This document shows positions 8,821-17,305 of a DNA stretch of 64,000 nucleotides, piece by piece. Positions within the stretch are counted from its first letter, which is position 1; each line of letters opens with the position of its first letter. The DNA is from Mucilaginibacter dorajii (GTDB taxonomy: Bacteria; Bacteroidota; Bacteroidia; Sphingobacteriales; Sphingobacteriaceae). A model generated the notes under the pieces. That model made no database searches. It saw only the letters and a program-made list of their open reading frames with translations, and was not told the DNA's origin. The DNA is taken from NCBI RefSeq assembly GCF_024808255.1, contig NZ_JANTYS010000011.1:62001-126000 (forward strand), written 5' to 3'. The position numbers and the translations under genes are program-made.

Positions 8821-11394
8821 TTATTCAGTTGGTTCGTTAGTTGTTGGCTCCTCTCCTCCTTCAGTCGCTTCGCCTTCTTCGGTCGGGCTAATCTCGGCAT
8901 TTTCATCAACTTCTTTCTCTTCGTCTTCGTCGTGCTCAATTTTTGCAACCGATGCAATTTCGTCGTTTCCTTTGAGGGTTATTAACCTTACGCCTTGTGT
9001 AGCCCTGCCCATTGTGCGTAGTTCGCTGATAGCAATACGGATAATGATGCCTGATTTATTGATGATCATTAAATCTTCTTTATCAGTAACACCTTTTATG
9101 GCAACAAGGTTTCCGGTTTTTTCAGTAATATTTAAAGTTTTTACACCTTTACCACCACGGTTGGTTACTCTGTAGTCGTCAATATCGGTACGTTTTCCAT
9201 AACCTTTTTCAGATACTACCAATACTGTGGTTTCGGCGTCGTTAATACTGATCATACCTACAACCTCATCATTCTCATCGTCGAGCGTAATACCTCTAAC
9301 ACCTGTAGCGGTACGGCCCATCGGCCTAACAGTCGATTCGTTGAAGCGAATAGCCCTGCCCGATTTAAGCGCCATTACAATTTCGCTGGTGCCTGTAGTT
9401 AAAGTTGCCTCTAATAATGAATCGCCTTCATTGATATTAATTGCATTGATGCCGTTTGCACGCGGACGTGAATAGGCTTCTAACGAAGTCTTCTTGATGG
9501 TACCCTTTTTGGTACACATTATAATAAAGTTATTCTCCAGGTATTCTTTATCCTTAAGGCTGATTAGCTTGATGTAAGCTTTGATATTTTCCTCTTTAGG
9601 AATATTGATGATATTCTGAATGGCACGGCCTTTTGAGGTACGCGTTCCTTCCGGAATTTCAAATACACGCAACCAGTAACACTGGCCCGATTCTGTAAAG
9701 AACAACATGTAGTTGTGGTTTGATGCAACTAACAGGTGTTCAATAAAATCAGCATCACGACTGTTGCTGCCAATGGAACCTTTTCCACCTCTACCCTGGC
9801 GATGATATTCGGTTAAAGGCGTACGCTTAATGTAGCCTTCACGTGATATGGTGATTACTACATCCTCATCCTCAATAAAGTCTTCAGTTTGCATTTCTGC
9901 CGACGAGTGAACCATTTCGGTACGGCGCTCATCGCCATATTTTTCTTTGATCTCTGCAAGCTCATCTTTAATGATCTGCATTCTTAAGCCTTCGTCAGCT
10001 AAGATAGATTTCAAATAGTCAATCAGTTTCATCAACGCTGCGTATTCATCTTTGATCTTATCGCGCTCAAGTCCGGTTAACCGGCGTAGCGTCATATCTA
10101 AAATTGCACGGGCTTGTATGTCTGATAAACCAAACTGGGCTATCAATCCTTCCCTTGCCTCATCCGGCGTTTGTGAAGCACGGATCAGGCGAATCACCTC
10201 ATCCAAATGATCCAAAGCGATCAATAAACCCTCCAGGATGTGAGCACGTTTCTCGGCTTCCGAAAGCTCAAATTTAGTACGGCGGACCACAACTTCATGC
10301 CTGTGTTCCACAAAGTGGTGGATCAGGTCCTTCAGGTTAAGCATCATTGGGCGGCCATTAACCAACGCAATGTTGTTTACACTAAATGAAGTTTGTAAGG
10401 CGGTGTATTTAAATAAGTTATTAAGTACGATAGCTGCATTAGCTTCGCGTTTTATCTCATAAACTATACGGATACCTTCCCTGCTTGATTCATCACGAAT
10501 GGCAGATATACCTTCCAGTTTTTTGTCGTTAACCAATTCGGCAGTCCGCTCTATCATTAATGCCTTATTTACCTGGTAAGGTACTTCAGTAACAATAATG
10601 CGTTCCCTATCGTTACCATGGGTTTCAATTTCGGCGCGTGACCTGATCACAATTCTGCCACGGCCTGTTTCCAGTGCTTCTCTCGGGCCTTCAAAACCGT
10701 AAATGATGCCGCCTGTAGGAAAATCGGGACCTTTAACATATTTCATCAGTTCGGTAACCTCAATCTGGCGGTTGTCAATTAATGCAATGGTAGCATCAAT
10801 AACTTCCGATAAATTGTGCGGGGCCATGTTGGTGGCCATACCTACTGCAATACCAGATGCTCCGTTAACCAAAAGGTTAGGGAATTTTGCAGGTAATACT
10901 GTCGGCTCCTCCAAGGAGTCGTCAAAGTTCAATTGAAAATCGATGGTATCCTTGTTGATATCAGCCAGCATTTCCTCGGCAAGTTTTTGTAAACGTGCTT
11001 CTGTATAACGCATTGCTGCAGGCTCATCGCCATCAATAGAACCATAGTTACCCTGTCCTTCAACTAACAGGTAACGTAAACTCCATTCCTGGGCCATACG
11101 TACCATGGTATCATAAACAGATTTATCACCATGTGGGTGATATTTACCCATTACCTCACCCACAATACGGGCAGATTTTTTGTAGGGTTTATTGGCATTT
11201 AAACCCAAATCAAGCATGCCGAATAAAACACGCCTGTGTACGGGTTTTAACCCGTCACGAACATCTGGTAATGCCCTTGATACGATAACCGACATTGAAT
11301 AATCAATGTAGGCCGATCGCATTTCTTCATCAATATTTATCGAAATTATTCTGTCTTCCTTGTGTGAATTATCGTTTTCTGTTCCTTCGGCCAT
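8821..11394 (-). CDS. gyrA: DNA gyrase subunit A
   Basis: The 857-aa protein is full-length GyrA. The breakage-reunion domain begins at IDEEMRSAYIDYSMSVIVSRALP; the catalytic Tyr is Y130 in AAMRYTEARL, equivalent to E. coli Y122. The C-terminal beta-pinwheel includes the GyrA box GRGGKG in YHRQGRGGKGSIG, supporting negative supercoiling rather than ParC function. The tail after about residue 815 is very acidic. The quinolone-contact stretch reads HPHGDKSVYD: the residue aligned with E. coli Ser83 is Lys91, while the Asp87 equivalent (D95) is kept. It is the first gene of a gyrA-TPR-TPR unit. Confidence 0.97.
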   Translation of the reverse strand: MAEGTENDNSHKEDRIISINIDEEMRSAYIDYSMSVIVSRALPDVRDGLKPVHRRVLFGMLDLGLNANKPYKKSARIVGEVMGKYHPHGDKSVYDTMVRMAQEWSLRYLLVEGQGNYGSIDGDEPAAMRYTEARLQKLAEEMLADINKDTIDFQLNFDDSLEEPTVLPAKFPNLLVNGASGIAVGMATNMAPHNLSEVIDATIALIDNRQIEVTELMKYVKGPDFPTGGIIYGFEGPREALETGRGRIVIRSRAEIETHGNDRERIIVTEVPYQVNKALMIERTAELVNDKKLEGISAIRDESSREGIRIVYEIKREANAAIVLNNLFKYTALQTSFSVNNIALVNGRPMMLNLKDLIHHFVEHRHEVVVRRTKFELSEAEKRAHILEGLLIALDHLDEVIRLIRASQTPDEAREGLIAQFGLSDIQARAILDMTLRRLTGLERDKIKDEYAALMKLIDYLKSILADEGLRMQIIKDELAEIKEKYGDERRTEMVHSSAEMQTEDFIEDEDVVITISREGYIKRTPLTEYHRQGRGGKGSIGSNSRDADFIEHLLVASNHNYMLFFTESGQCYWLRVFEIPEGTRTSKGRAIQNIINIPKEENIKAYIKLISLKDKEYLENNFIIMCTKKGTIKKTSLEAYSRPRANGINAININEGDSLLEATLTTGTSEIVMALKSGRAIRFNESTVRPMGRTATGVRGITLDDENDEVVGMISINDAETTVLVVSEKGYGKRTDIDDYRVTNRGGKGVKTLNITEKTGNLVAIKGVTDKEDLMIINKSGIIIRIAISELRTMGRATQGVRLITLKGNDEIASVAKIEHDEDEEKEVDENAEISPTEEGEATEGGEEPTTNEPTE

Positions 11395-11459
11395 TTTTTA
11401 TTTATTTGTGGAATCTTCTCTCTATAATTGCGCGTTAAAATTGATTTTTAAACGACCTG

Positions 11460-11467
11460 CGAAGTTA
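11460..11467 (-). promoter_or_regulatory. Possible gyrA promoter (-7 box, one mismatch)
   Basis: The minus strand reads TAACTTCG, one base off TAnnTTTG, preceded 22 nt upstream by GTTTGTC supplying a -33 TTTG. It would give a leader of about 60 nt before the gyrA ATG at 11394. This is a weak motif-based call. Confidence 0.35.
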
Positions 11468-11557
11468 AGAAAATAGTTGATTAATGTGACAAACCGGCAA
11501 GGATAGCCATCTTTTTTTTATGCACATTAACTAAGTTGTTACCATTGCAGGTTAGTA

Positions 11558-11956
11558 TTATTTGATCCTCACCCAGTGATCTTCTACTTTATTCCCGTTA
11601 GGCAAAATGCTGAGCAATTTAAGTGTATCATTACTAATAATATAAGTGTATTTTACGGTTTTATTAAGCAGATTAGAGGGTTGCAGGCTGTAGGTTTGGG
11701 TTTCGAAGCAGGTATCTCCCCTTAGCACATAATCTCCCTTTTCATAGATGACGTTTGCTTCGCCTTTTTCTTTTACAATGGCCTTATAGTGCTGCTTATC
11801 ATAAGTGCGCTGCAAAATGTACCCAGCAGAGGCAGTATCGATCTTCCCATTAAACAGGCCTCCCCTATATTCCCAAACACCTTTTAAGGGGGCATCTCCG
11901 TTGTTAAATGAACATAAAACGGCAACAATTAAAACGGGTAGAATAAGCTTTTTCAT
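11558..11956 (-). CDS. Small exported protein, unknown function
   Basis: The 132-aa protein begins MKKLILPVLIVAVLCSFNNG, a signal peptide (a Cys at residue 15 is possible but a poor lipobox). The remainder is beta-rich: LKGVWEYRGG, YDKQHYKAIVKEKGEANVIY, YTYIISNDTLKLLSILPNG, VEDHWVRIK. The GVWEYRGG start and a WVRIK end recall lipocalin-like or DUF4488-type small domains of Bacteroidota, but I cannot assign a family. The start at 11956 is chosen over one 21 bp upstream, which would overlap hemF and precede a good signal peptide. It lies 11 bp downstream of hemF. Confidence 0.65.
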   Translation of the reverse strand: MKKLILPVLIVAVLCSFNNGDAPLKGVWEYRGGLFNGKIDTASAGYILQRTYDKQHYKAIVKEKGEANVIYEKGDYVLRGDTCFETQTYSLQPSNLLNKTVKYTYIISNDTLKLLSILPNGNKVEDHWVRIK

Positions 11957-11967
11957 AGGCAAAAGTT

Positions 11968-12882
11968 TTAAGCCCAATTGATACCTTTTTTTAATAAAGA
12001 TAGGGTTTTTTCTTCTTCACTGCCGGCTGTAGGTTGGTAATTATATACCCATTTTGCTGTTGGCGGCAAACTCATTAAAATAGACTCAATGCGGCCGTTA
12101 GTTTCCAATCCAAATCGGGTACCTGCATCATAAACAAGATTAAATTCGGTATAACGACTGCGGCGCTGGTATTGCCATTGCTGATGGTTTTCAGTAAATG
12201 TTTTGATTCTGTTGCGATTTACCAGTTCGGTATAAATAGGGATAAATGACCGACCGAGCGCTTTTGAAAAATCAAAGATGTTTTCCCAGCTTAAGTCGTC
12301 GTTGGCTGTTAAGCGATCGTAAAAAACACCACCTATGCCCCTGGTTTCATTACGGTGTTTGATAAAGAAGTAATCATCGGCCCAAAGCTTAAAGCGATGA
12401 TAAAAGTCGTGATAAAAAGCATCACAAACATCTTTGAGTCCTTTATGGAAGAATTTGGCATCTTCATCAATAACATAATGAGGCGTTAGGTCAATCCCCC
12501 CGCCAAACCATCTTATCGGTTTATCATTGCCGCCCATGGTAGATGGCATTTCAAAGTACCTGATGTTCATGTGAATGATGGGTACCATCGGGTGGTTGGG
12601 ATGGATCACGATAGAAACGCCGGTAGCAAAAAAATCATCAGAATCAACCTGTAAGGCCCGTTTCATCGTATCTGGAAGCTGGCCATGTACCGCCGAAAAG
12701 TTAACTCCCCCCTTTTCAAAAATATCGCCGCTTTGAATGATACGTGTGCGACCGCCACCACCACCTTCCCGCTCCCACTTTTCTTCTTCAAACTTAGCTA
12801 CACCATCGGTTTGCTCCAATGCTGCACATATCTCATCCTGTATCTGTTGGTAATCGGCAGCTATTTGTTCTTTGCTAATCAT
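11968..12882 (-). CDS. hemF: Oxygen-dependent coproporphyrinogen-III oxidase
   Basis: The 304-aa protein carries HemF signatures: GGGGGRTRIIQSGDIFEKGG then VNFSAVHG, HPNHPMVPIIHMNIRYFE, the WFGGGIDLTPHYV motif, HRNETRGIGGVFYDRL, and the RRSRYTEFNLVYDAGTRFGL stretch near the C-terminus. It converts coproporphyrinogen III to protoporphyrinogen IX using O2, in haem synthesis in the cytoplasm, and implies an organism that respires oxygen. It has its own -7 box at 12888-12895. The small exported protein gene follows closely. Confidence 0.97.
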   Translation of the reverse strand: MISKEQIAADYQQIQDEICAALEQTDGVAKFEEEKWEREGGGGGRTRIIQSGDIFEKGGVNFSAVHGQLPDTMKRALQVDSDDFFATGVSIVIHPNHPMVPIIHMNIRYFEMPSTMGGNDKPIRWFGGGIDLTPHYVIDEDAKFFHKGLKDVCDAFYHDFYHRFKLWADDYFFIKHRNETRGIGGVFYDRLTANDDLSWENIFDFSKALGRSFIPIYTELVNRNRIKTFTENHQQWQYQRRSRYTEFNLVYDAGTRFGLETNGRIESILMSLPPTAKWVYNYQPTAGSEEEKTLSLLKKGINWA

Positions 12883-12887
12883 TACTG

Positions 12888-12895
12888 CAAATGTA
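12888..12895 (-). promoter_or_regulatory. Probable hemF -7 box
   Basis: The minus strand reads TACATTTG, an exact TAnnTTTG match, ending 5 nt before the hemF ATG. The transcript would have almost no leader, as for several other genes in this window. Confidence 0.6.
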
Positions 12896-12917
12896 ATTTA
12901 ATTTGAGAATTGGCAGA

Positions 12918-14150
12918 TTAGCTTATTTCCACATAATCTAAATCCTTGCCGAACGACTCTTTTAATTGACTTAAAGACAATAGCGCAATAACAGTAAGTA
13001 ATCCCATCATAACAAAGCCACTTGTTAACATCCCGTATCGCACGACAAATAAATTAAAAACAGAGTTTATCGGAATCAACGCACCACGCACAAAATTAGG
13101 TACTGTTGTTGTAACGGTTGAACGAATATTTGTACCGAATTGCTCTGCAGCAATAGTTACAAAAGTAGCCCAGTAACCAACGGTACATCCCATAAAAAAG
13201 CTCAGCCAAATAAACTGATGCGTGGTTATCCCTTTCGTTGTTAGATAAGCCGTTACGCTTACTACTGAAAGGAGTAAAAAAATCAGCATTGTTAATTTTC
13301 TTGATTTGGTTAACTGTGCTAAAAGTCCTGCAAATATATCACCAACTGCTATGCCTACATATGAATATAAAATGCCTTTGCCGGCACTTAAAACCTCAGG
13401 TGCACCTAATGCCTGGCCAAACTCCTTGGCTTGGGTTATTAGGATGCCTACCACATACCATAAAGGCGCTCCGATTAAAATACAATATAGGTATTTTAAA
13501 AAGCGCTTGCGGTCATTAAATAGCATCAGCAAATTTCCTTTTGATACATTGCTTTGTGCAACATTTTTATACATCCCAGATTCAAATGTGCCAATCCTTA
13601 GCAGTAGTAAAACTATACCAAGGCCTCCACCTACAAAATAAGCATTACGCCAACCATATGATGCAACATTTGCCGCAGCTACGGCACCAAAAAGACCAAT
13701 AACCGCTACCACCATAGTTCCATATCCTCTTTTATCTTTACTTAAGGTTTCACTAACCAACGTAATACCTGCCCCTAACTCCCCAGCTAGTCCAATACCT
13801 GCAATAAACCGGATAATAGCGTAGGTATTAATATCATGCACAAGCCCGTTGGCGAAGTTTGCTATCGAGTATAAAAGTATCGATCCAAATAAAACTTTTA
13901 TACGACCAAATTTATCGCCCACAACGCCCCAGATCAGACCTCCTAATAACAAGCCAAACATCTGCATGTTAATGATATACACGCCTTGAAGCCTGATAGC
14001 GGCCGCAGGAATACCTATTGCACCCAAACTTTCAACGCGTACTATAGAAAATAAAACAAGATCATATATATCAACAAAATAGCCAAGTGAAGCTACAAGA
14101 ACCAGGAAAATCATGTTGCGGGTAGCTTTGGCAGCGGTAGTATCAGTCAT
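12918..14150 (-). CDS. MFS transporter
   Basis: The 410-aa protein has about 12 hydrophobic segments and major-facilitator signatures: GGLIWGVVGDKFGRIKVLFG for the loop 2-3 motif and IRFIAGIGLAGELGAGITLV in TM4, typical of metabolite:H+ symporters (sugar/aromatic acid/ShiA-like group). A central loop of about 20 residues (NVAQSNVSKGNL...) joins the halves. Substrate unknown. It stands upstream of hemF on the same strand, but hemF has its own promoter box. Confidence 0.85.
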   Translation of the reverse strand: MTDTTAAKATRNMIFLVLVASLGYFVDIYDLVLFSIVRVESLGAIGIPAAAIRLQGVYIINMQMFGLLLGGLIWGVVGDKFGRIKVLFGSILLYSIANFANGLVHDINTYAIIRFIAGIGLAGELGAGITLVSETLSKDKRGYGTMVVAVIGLFGAVAAANVASYGWRNAYFVGGGLGIVLLLLRIGTFESGMYKNVAQSNVSKGNLLMLFNDRKRFLKYLYCILIGAPLWYVVGILITQAKEFGQALGAPEVLSAGKGILYSYVGIAVGDIFAGLLAQLTKSRKLTMLIFLLLSVVSVTAYLTTKGITTHQFIWLSFFMGCTVGYWATFVTIAAEQFGTNIRSTVTTTVPNFVRGALIPINSVFNLFVVRYGMLTSGFVMMGLLTVIALLSLSQLKESFGKDLDYVEIS

Positions 14151-14212
14151 AATTTAAAGTAATTGGTTGGCTAAAGTAGCAGAATTTTATATATAAAATC
14201 AAAAAAATGGCA

Positions 14213-14240
14213 CAAAAAAAACCCCCACAATATGCAGAGG
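14213..14240 (-). terminator. Intrinsic terminator of the cold-shock gene
   Basis: On the minus strand CCTCTGCA and TGTGGGGG pair (8 bp, three of them G-U) around a 3-nt loop, then comes a run of eight T. It begins about 25 bp after the stop codon at 14265. Confidence 0.7.
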
Positions 14241-14264
14241 TCTCTTGCGAATAACTTTGGTTAA

Positions 14265-14462
14265 CTATGCTTTTTTAACATTTACTGCCTGTAATCCTTT
14301 TCTGCCTTCTTCCACTTCGTAAGTAACGCTATCATTATCTTTGATGGCGTTTACGCCGCCCTGTACATCTTTGAAGTGTACAAAAAGATCTTTACCATCT
14401 TCGGTAACGATAAAGCCATAACCTTTTTGTGTGTTAAACCATTTTACTTTTCCAGTTTTCAT
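14265..14462 (-). CDS. Cold-shock domain protein (CspA family)
   Basis: The 65-aa protein is a single cold-shock domain: GKVKWFNTQKGYGFIVTEDG with RNP1 (KGYGFI) and DLFVHFKDV with RNP2 (LFVHF), ending in GLQAVNVKKA. It binds single-stranded RNA/DNA and acts as an RNA chaperone in the cytoplasm. It is a monocistronic gene with a long AT-rich upstream region (about 14463-14580) that may form the 5' leader typical of cold-shock genes, and its own terminator. Confidence 0.95.
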   Translation of the reverse strand: MKTGKVKWFNTQKGYGFIVTEDGKDLFVHFKDVQGGVNAIKDNDSVTYEVEEGRKGLQAVNVKKA

Positions 14463-14596
14463 AATTATTGTATTAAATTTTTGTTGTGAGATTAAAAACT
14501 AAAGCCAAACTGAAAATAAAATGGTTTTAATGTTCAGACGGAATAGATAACCCTATCTTTTTCAAATATATAAAATAATTAATAAACCAAATAAAA

Positions 14597-15232
14597 TTAT
14601 TTATTAGGTTGTGGAGTGGTGCGTAAATAGGGTTTAATGAGTGTAAAACCTTTTGGAAATTTGGCGGGGATGTCTTCTGTCTTGGTTGCTGGTACCACTA
14701 CTACGTCTTCACCGTCTTTCCAATCAGCCGGGGTTGCTACTCCGTAATTGGCGGTCAATTGCAATGAGTCGATAACCCTTAAAATTTCCTGGAAATTACG
14801 ACCTGTTGACGCGGGGTAAGTAATAATCAACTTAACAGCTTTATCGGGGCCTATGATAAACAACGAGCGCACAGTAGCATTTACTGAAGCATTTGGATGG
14901 ATCATATCATAAGCTTCAGAAATTTTGCGGTCTTCGTCGGCTATGATTGGAAAGTTTACCTCTACACCTTGCGTTTCGTTAATATCGTTGATCCAGCCGG
15001 TGTGCGATTCAACAGAATCTACACTAAGAGCCAATACTTTAACATTGCGTTTAGCAAACTCATCTTTAAGTGCTGCCGTTTTTCCTAACTCGGTAGTACA
15101 AACAGGTGTATAATCGCCTGGATGTGAAAATAATACTGCCCAGCTATCACCAAGATATTTGTAAAAATCTATATCTCCTGCGGAGGTTTTTGCTTGAAAA
15201 TTTGGGGCTTTATCGCCTAATCGTAAACTCAT
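14597..15232 (-). CDS. 1-Cys peroxiredoxin (Prx6 subfamily)
   Basis: The 211-aa protein has the Prx6 layout: FSHPGDYTPVCTTELG with peroxidatic Cys45, SVDSVESHTGWINDI, and an extended C-terminal part ending PKGFTLIKPYLRTTPQP. Cys45 is the only cysteine in the protein, so it must be a 1-Cys enzyme regenerated by an external thiol. It reduces H2O2 and organic hydroperoxides in the cytoplasm. It is monocistronic, with a dyad symmetry just upstream. Confidence 0.93.
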   Translation of the reverse strand: MSLRLGDKAPNFQAKTSAGDIDFYKYLGDSWAVLFSHPGDYTPVCTTELGKTAALKDEFAKRNVKVLALSVDSVESHTGWINDINETQGVEVNFPIIADEDRKISEAYDMIHPNASVNATVRSLFIIGPDKAVKLIITYPASTGRNFQEILRVIDSLQLTANYGVATPADWKDGEDVVVVPATKTEDIPAKFPKGFTLIKPYLRTTPQPNK

Positions 15233-15247
15233 GACTTTTAAAATTTA

Positions 15248-15266
15248 AGTAGAATTAAAGTCTACT
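15248..15266. promoter_or_regulatory. Dyad symmetry upstream of the peroxiredoxin gene
   Basis: AGTAGA-ATTAAAG-TCTACT is a perfect 6-bp dyad with a 7-nt spacer, 16 nt upstream of the peroxiredoxin start. The size and place suit a dimeric regulator's operator, perhaps of a peroxide-responsive factor, but no regulator is encoded nearby and the assignment is speculative. Confidence 0.3.
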
Positions 15267-15385
15267 AAGTTAATATACATTAATTGACAAATCCAAATTA
15301 AACAGAAATTATGCAACAATTTACGCCAACATTACACAGGATATGTTGTTGAACAGTTTAATACGCTAAAAACGCAAGTATATAT

Positions 15386-17170
15386 ATGGAACGACATACC
15401 TACGATACCGGAATAATTGGAAATTGCGCCTTTCTGGCACACGTACATAAAAATACAAATGTGGAATGGCTTTGCTGGCCACGCTTTGACAGCACCTTCA
15501 TTTTTGGAGGCCTGCTGGATAAAAAGAAAGGTGGTGAATTTTCCATACTCCCCGAAGGCGAATACACATCGCACCAGTATTACCTGGAAAACACCAATGT
15601 ACTGATCACCGAAATAAGCCCGGCAAGTGGTGGTATGTACCGGGTTACTGATTTTGCGCCCCGTTTTTACCAGCACCAACGCTATTACAAACCGCTGATG
15701 CTAATCAGGAAAATTGAGGCTGTTGTTGGCTCGCCCCGGGTAAAAGTTAAATGCGAGCCGGTTTCTGAATACGGAGCGGTTAAATTAAAAGTTAACCGCG
15801 GTAGCAACCATATTCAATATTTAGGTGGCGAAGAAAATATCAGGCTTACTACTAATATCCCTATAAGTTATGTGTTTGATGAGCAGCCTTTTGTGCTTAA
15901 TGAAATTAAGTATCTGGCCCTCACCTATGGCGAACCTTTGGAAGCACCTTTAAACTCGACAGCCGAGCATTTTCTGGCCGAGACTATTCATTACTGGCGT
16001 ACATGGATCAAGCACTCGTCCATTGCTACCTATTTTCAACCTTACGTAATTCGCTCGGGCCTGGCCTTGAAAATACACCAGTTTGAAGATACAGGGGCCA
16101 TTATTGCTGCAAGCACTACCAGTTTGCCGGAATCGCCCGGAAGTGGGCGTAACTGGGATTACAGGTACTGCTGGCTGCGCGATACCTACTATGTGATCAC
16201 CGCGCTAAACCACATCGGGCATTTTGAAGAAATGGAGAAATATTTTAGCTATGTGACTGATATTTCATTTTCTGAAGATGAGCGTTACCAGCCGCTGTAT
16301 GGCATTACCGGCAAAAAAGACCTGGTAGAAGAGATCCTGACCGATTTGGAAGGTTATATGGGCAACCAGCCGGTGCGGATTGGCAACCAGGCATCAGAAC
16401 ATATCCAGAACGATATTTACGGGCAGGTAATGATCTCGCTGCTCCCACTATATACAGATCATCGTTTTGTGTTTTCGGAGCGAAAGGATTCGGTTAAATG
16501 GATCGAATTTCTGTTAAGCAAGATAGAGCGTACGATCGACGAAAAGGACGCCGGCATCTGGGAGTTCAGGAATATGGCTAATATTCATTGCTACAGCAAC
16601 CTTTTCCAATGGGCCGGCGCATCCGCGGCAGAAAAAATGGCGAGAACAATAGATAATAAAGAGCTGATTGACAAAGCTATCGCATTAAAAGACCGTGCGG
16701 CTGCACATATTGAAAGCTGTTACGACCCGGTTAGAAAAGTTTATACCAACTCGGCCGGCAGCTCAAACCTTGATGCAAGCACGCTACAGCTCATTATGAT
16801 GAATTACCTCGATCCAAATTCCCAAAGAGCCAAGGATCACCTGATTGCATTGGAGAATGAACTAAGGGCGAGTAATGGCTTATTTTACAGGTATTTATAT
16901 AAAGATGATTTTGGTAAGCCCAAAACCACTTTCCTTATCTGTGCGTTTTGGTATGTAGAGGCTTTAGCGAGTGTTGGCCGTATTGAAGATGCCCAACGAG
17001 AGTTTGGTAATCTGCTCAAATACTCAAATCACCTGCTGCTGTTTAGCGAGGATGTTGATGAAAACGACGGTAGCCAATGGGGTAACTTTCCACAGGCTTA
17101 CAGCCATGTAGGTTTAATGAACGCTGCCTACCGGATAGCCATGAAACTGGATAGGCCAATATTTTTGTAA
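15386..17170 (+). CDS. Glycoside hydrolase family 15 (trehalase/glucoamylase-like)
   Basis: The 594-aa protein has the GH15 bacterial layout: an N-terminal beta domain (about 1-215; DTGIIGNCAFLAHVHKN, WLCWPRFDSTFIFGGLLD) and an (alpha/alpha)6 barrel (about 220-590) with GSGRNWDYRYCWLRDTYYV, GYMGNQPVRIGNQASEHIQN and LFSEDVDENDGSQWGNFPQA then YSHVGL. There is no signal peptide, so it is cytoplasmic. Relatives next to trehalose genes hydrolyse trehalose; facing the otsA-otsB fusion, this one may degrade trehalose (inference). It could also be a glucoamylase-like enzyme. Start at ATG 15386, directly after an AT-rich stretch. Confidence 0.88.
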   Translation: MERHTYDTGIIGNCAFLAHVHKNTNVEWLCWPRFDSTFIFGGLLDKKKGGEFSILPEGEYTSHQYYLENTNVLITEISPASGGMYRVTDFAPRFYQHQRYYKPLMLIRKIEAVVGSPRVKVKCEPVSEYGAVKLKVNRGSNHIQYLGGEENIRLTTNIPISYVFDEQPFVLNEIKYLALTYGEPLEAPLNSTAEHFLAETIHYWRTWIKHSSIATYFQPYVIRSGLALKIHQFEDTGAIIAASTTSLPESPGSGRNWDYRYCWLRDTYYVITALNHIGHFEEMEKYFSYVTDISFSEDERYQPLYGITGKKDLVEEILTDLEGYMGNQPVRIGNQASEHIQNDIYGQVMISLLPLYTDHRFVFSERKDSVKWIEFLLSKIERTIDEKDAGIWEFRNMANIHCYSNLFQWAGASAAEKMARTIDNKELIDKAIALKDRAAAHIESCYDPVRKVYTNSAGSSNLDASTLQLIMMNYLDPNSQRAKDHLIALENELRASNGLFYRYLYKDDFGKPKTTFLICAFWYVEALASVGRIEDAQREFGNLLKYSNHLLLFSEDVDENDGSQWGNFPQAYSHVGLMNAAYRIAMKLDRPIFL

Positions 17171-17175
17171 TATGG

Positions 17176-17294
17176 TTTAATGTTGGAAGGTTTGAAAGTT
17201 GTAATGTTTTAAAGTGTTTTTAGCACTTTTAACATTACAACTTGTGAGCCTTCATAGTTAAACATTGCAACCTTTCAAACCTTCCAACATTAAA
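17176..17294. repeat. Nested foldback repeat between GH15 and otsAB (family A)
   Basis: Bases 17176-17198 and 17272-17294 are perfect 23-bp inverted repeats built on TTGGAAGGTTTGAAAG. Inside, 17196-17208 and 17231-17243 (AAGTTGTAATGTT/AACATTACAACTT) form a second hairpin. The element fills the gap between the two convergent stop codons and probably terminates both transcripts. A related element lies at 62388-62572. Confidence 0.85.
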
Positions 17295-17305
17295 ACCTTC
17301 TAACA

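Noticed and set aside
16410..16440. Gln in the GH15 DIYGQV stretch where some family members have Glu, possibly an inactive enzyme
   Set aside because: I cannot be sure this position is the catalytic acid in this subfamily, and other motifs are intact, so inactivity is not supported without an alignment.
17176..17294. CRISPR-like array
   Set aside because: The units are short, imperfect and inverted, with no regular unique spacers and no cas genes.
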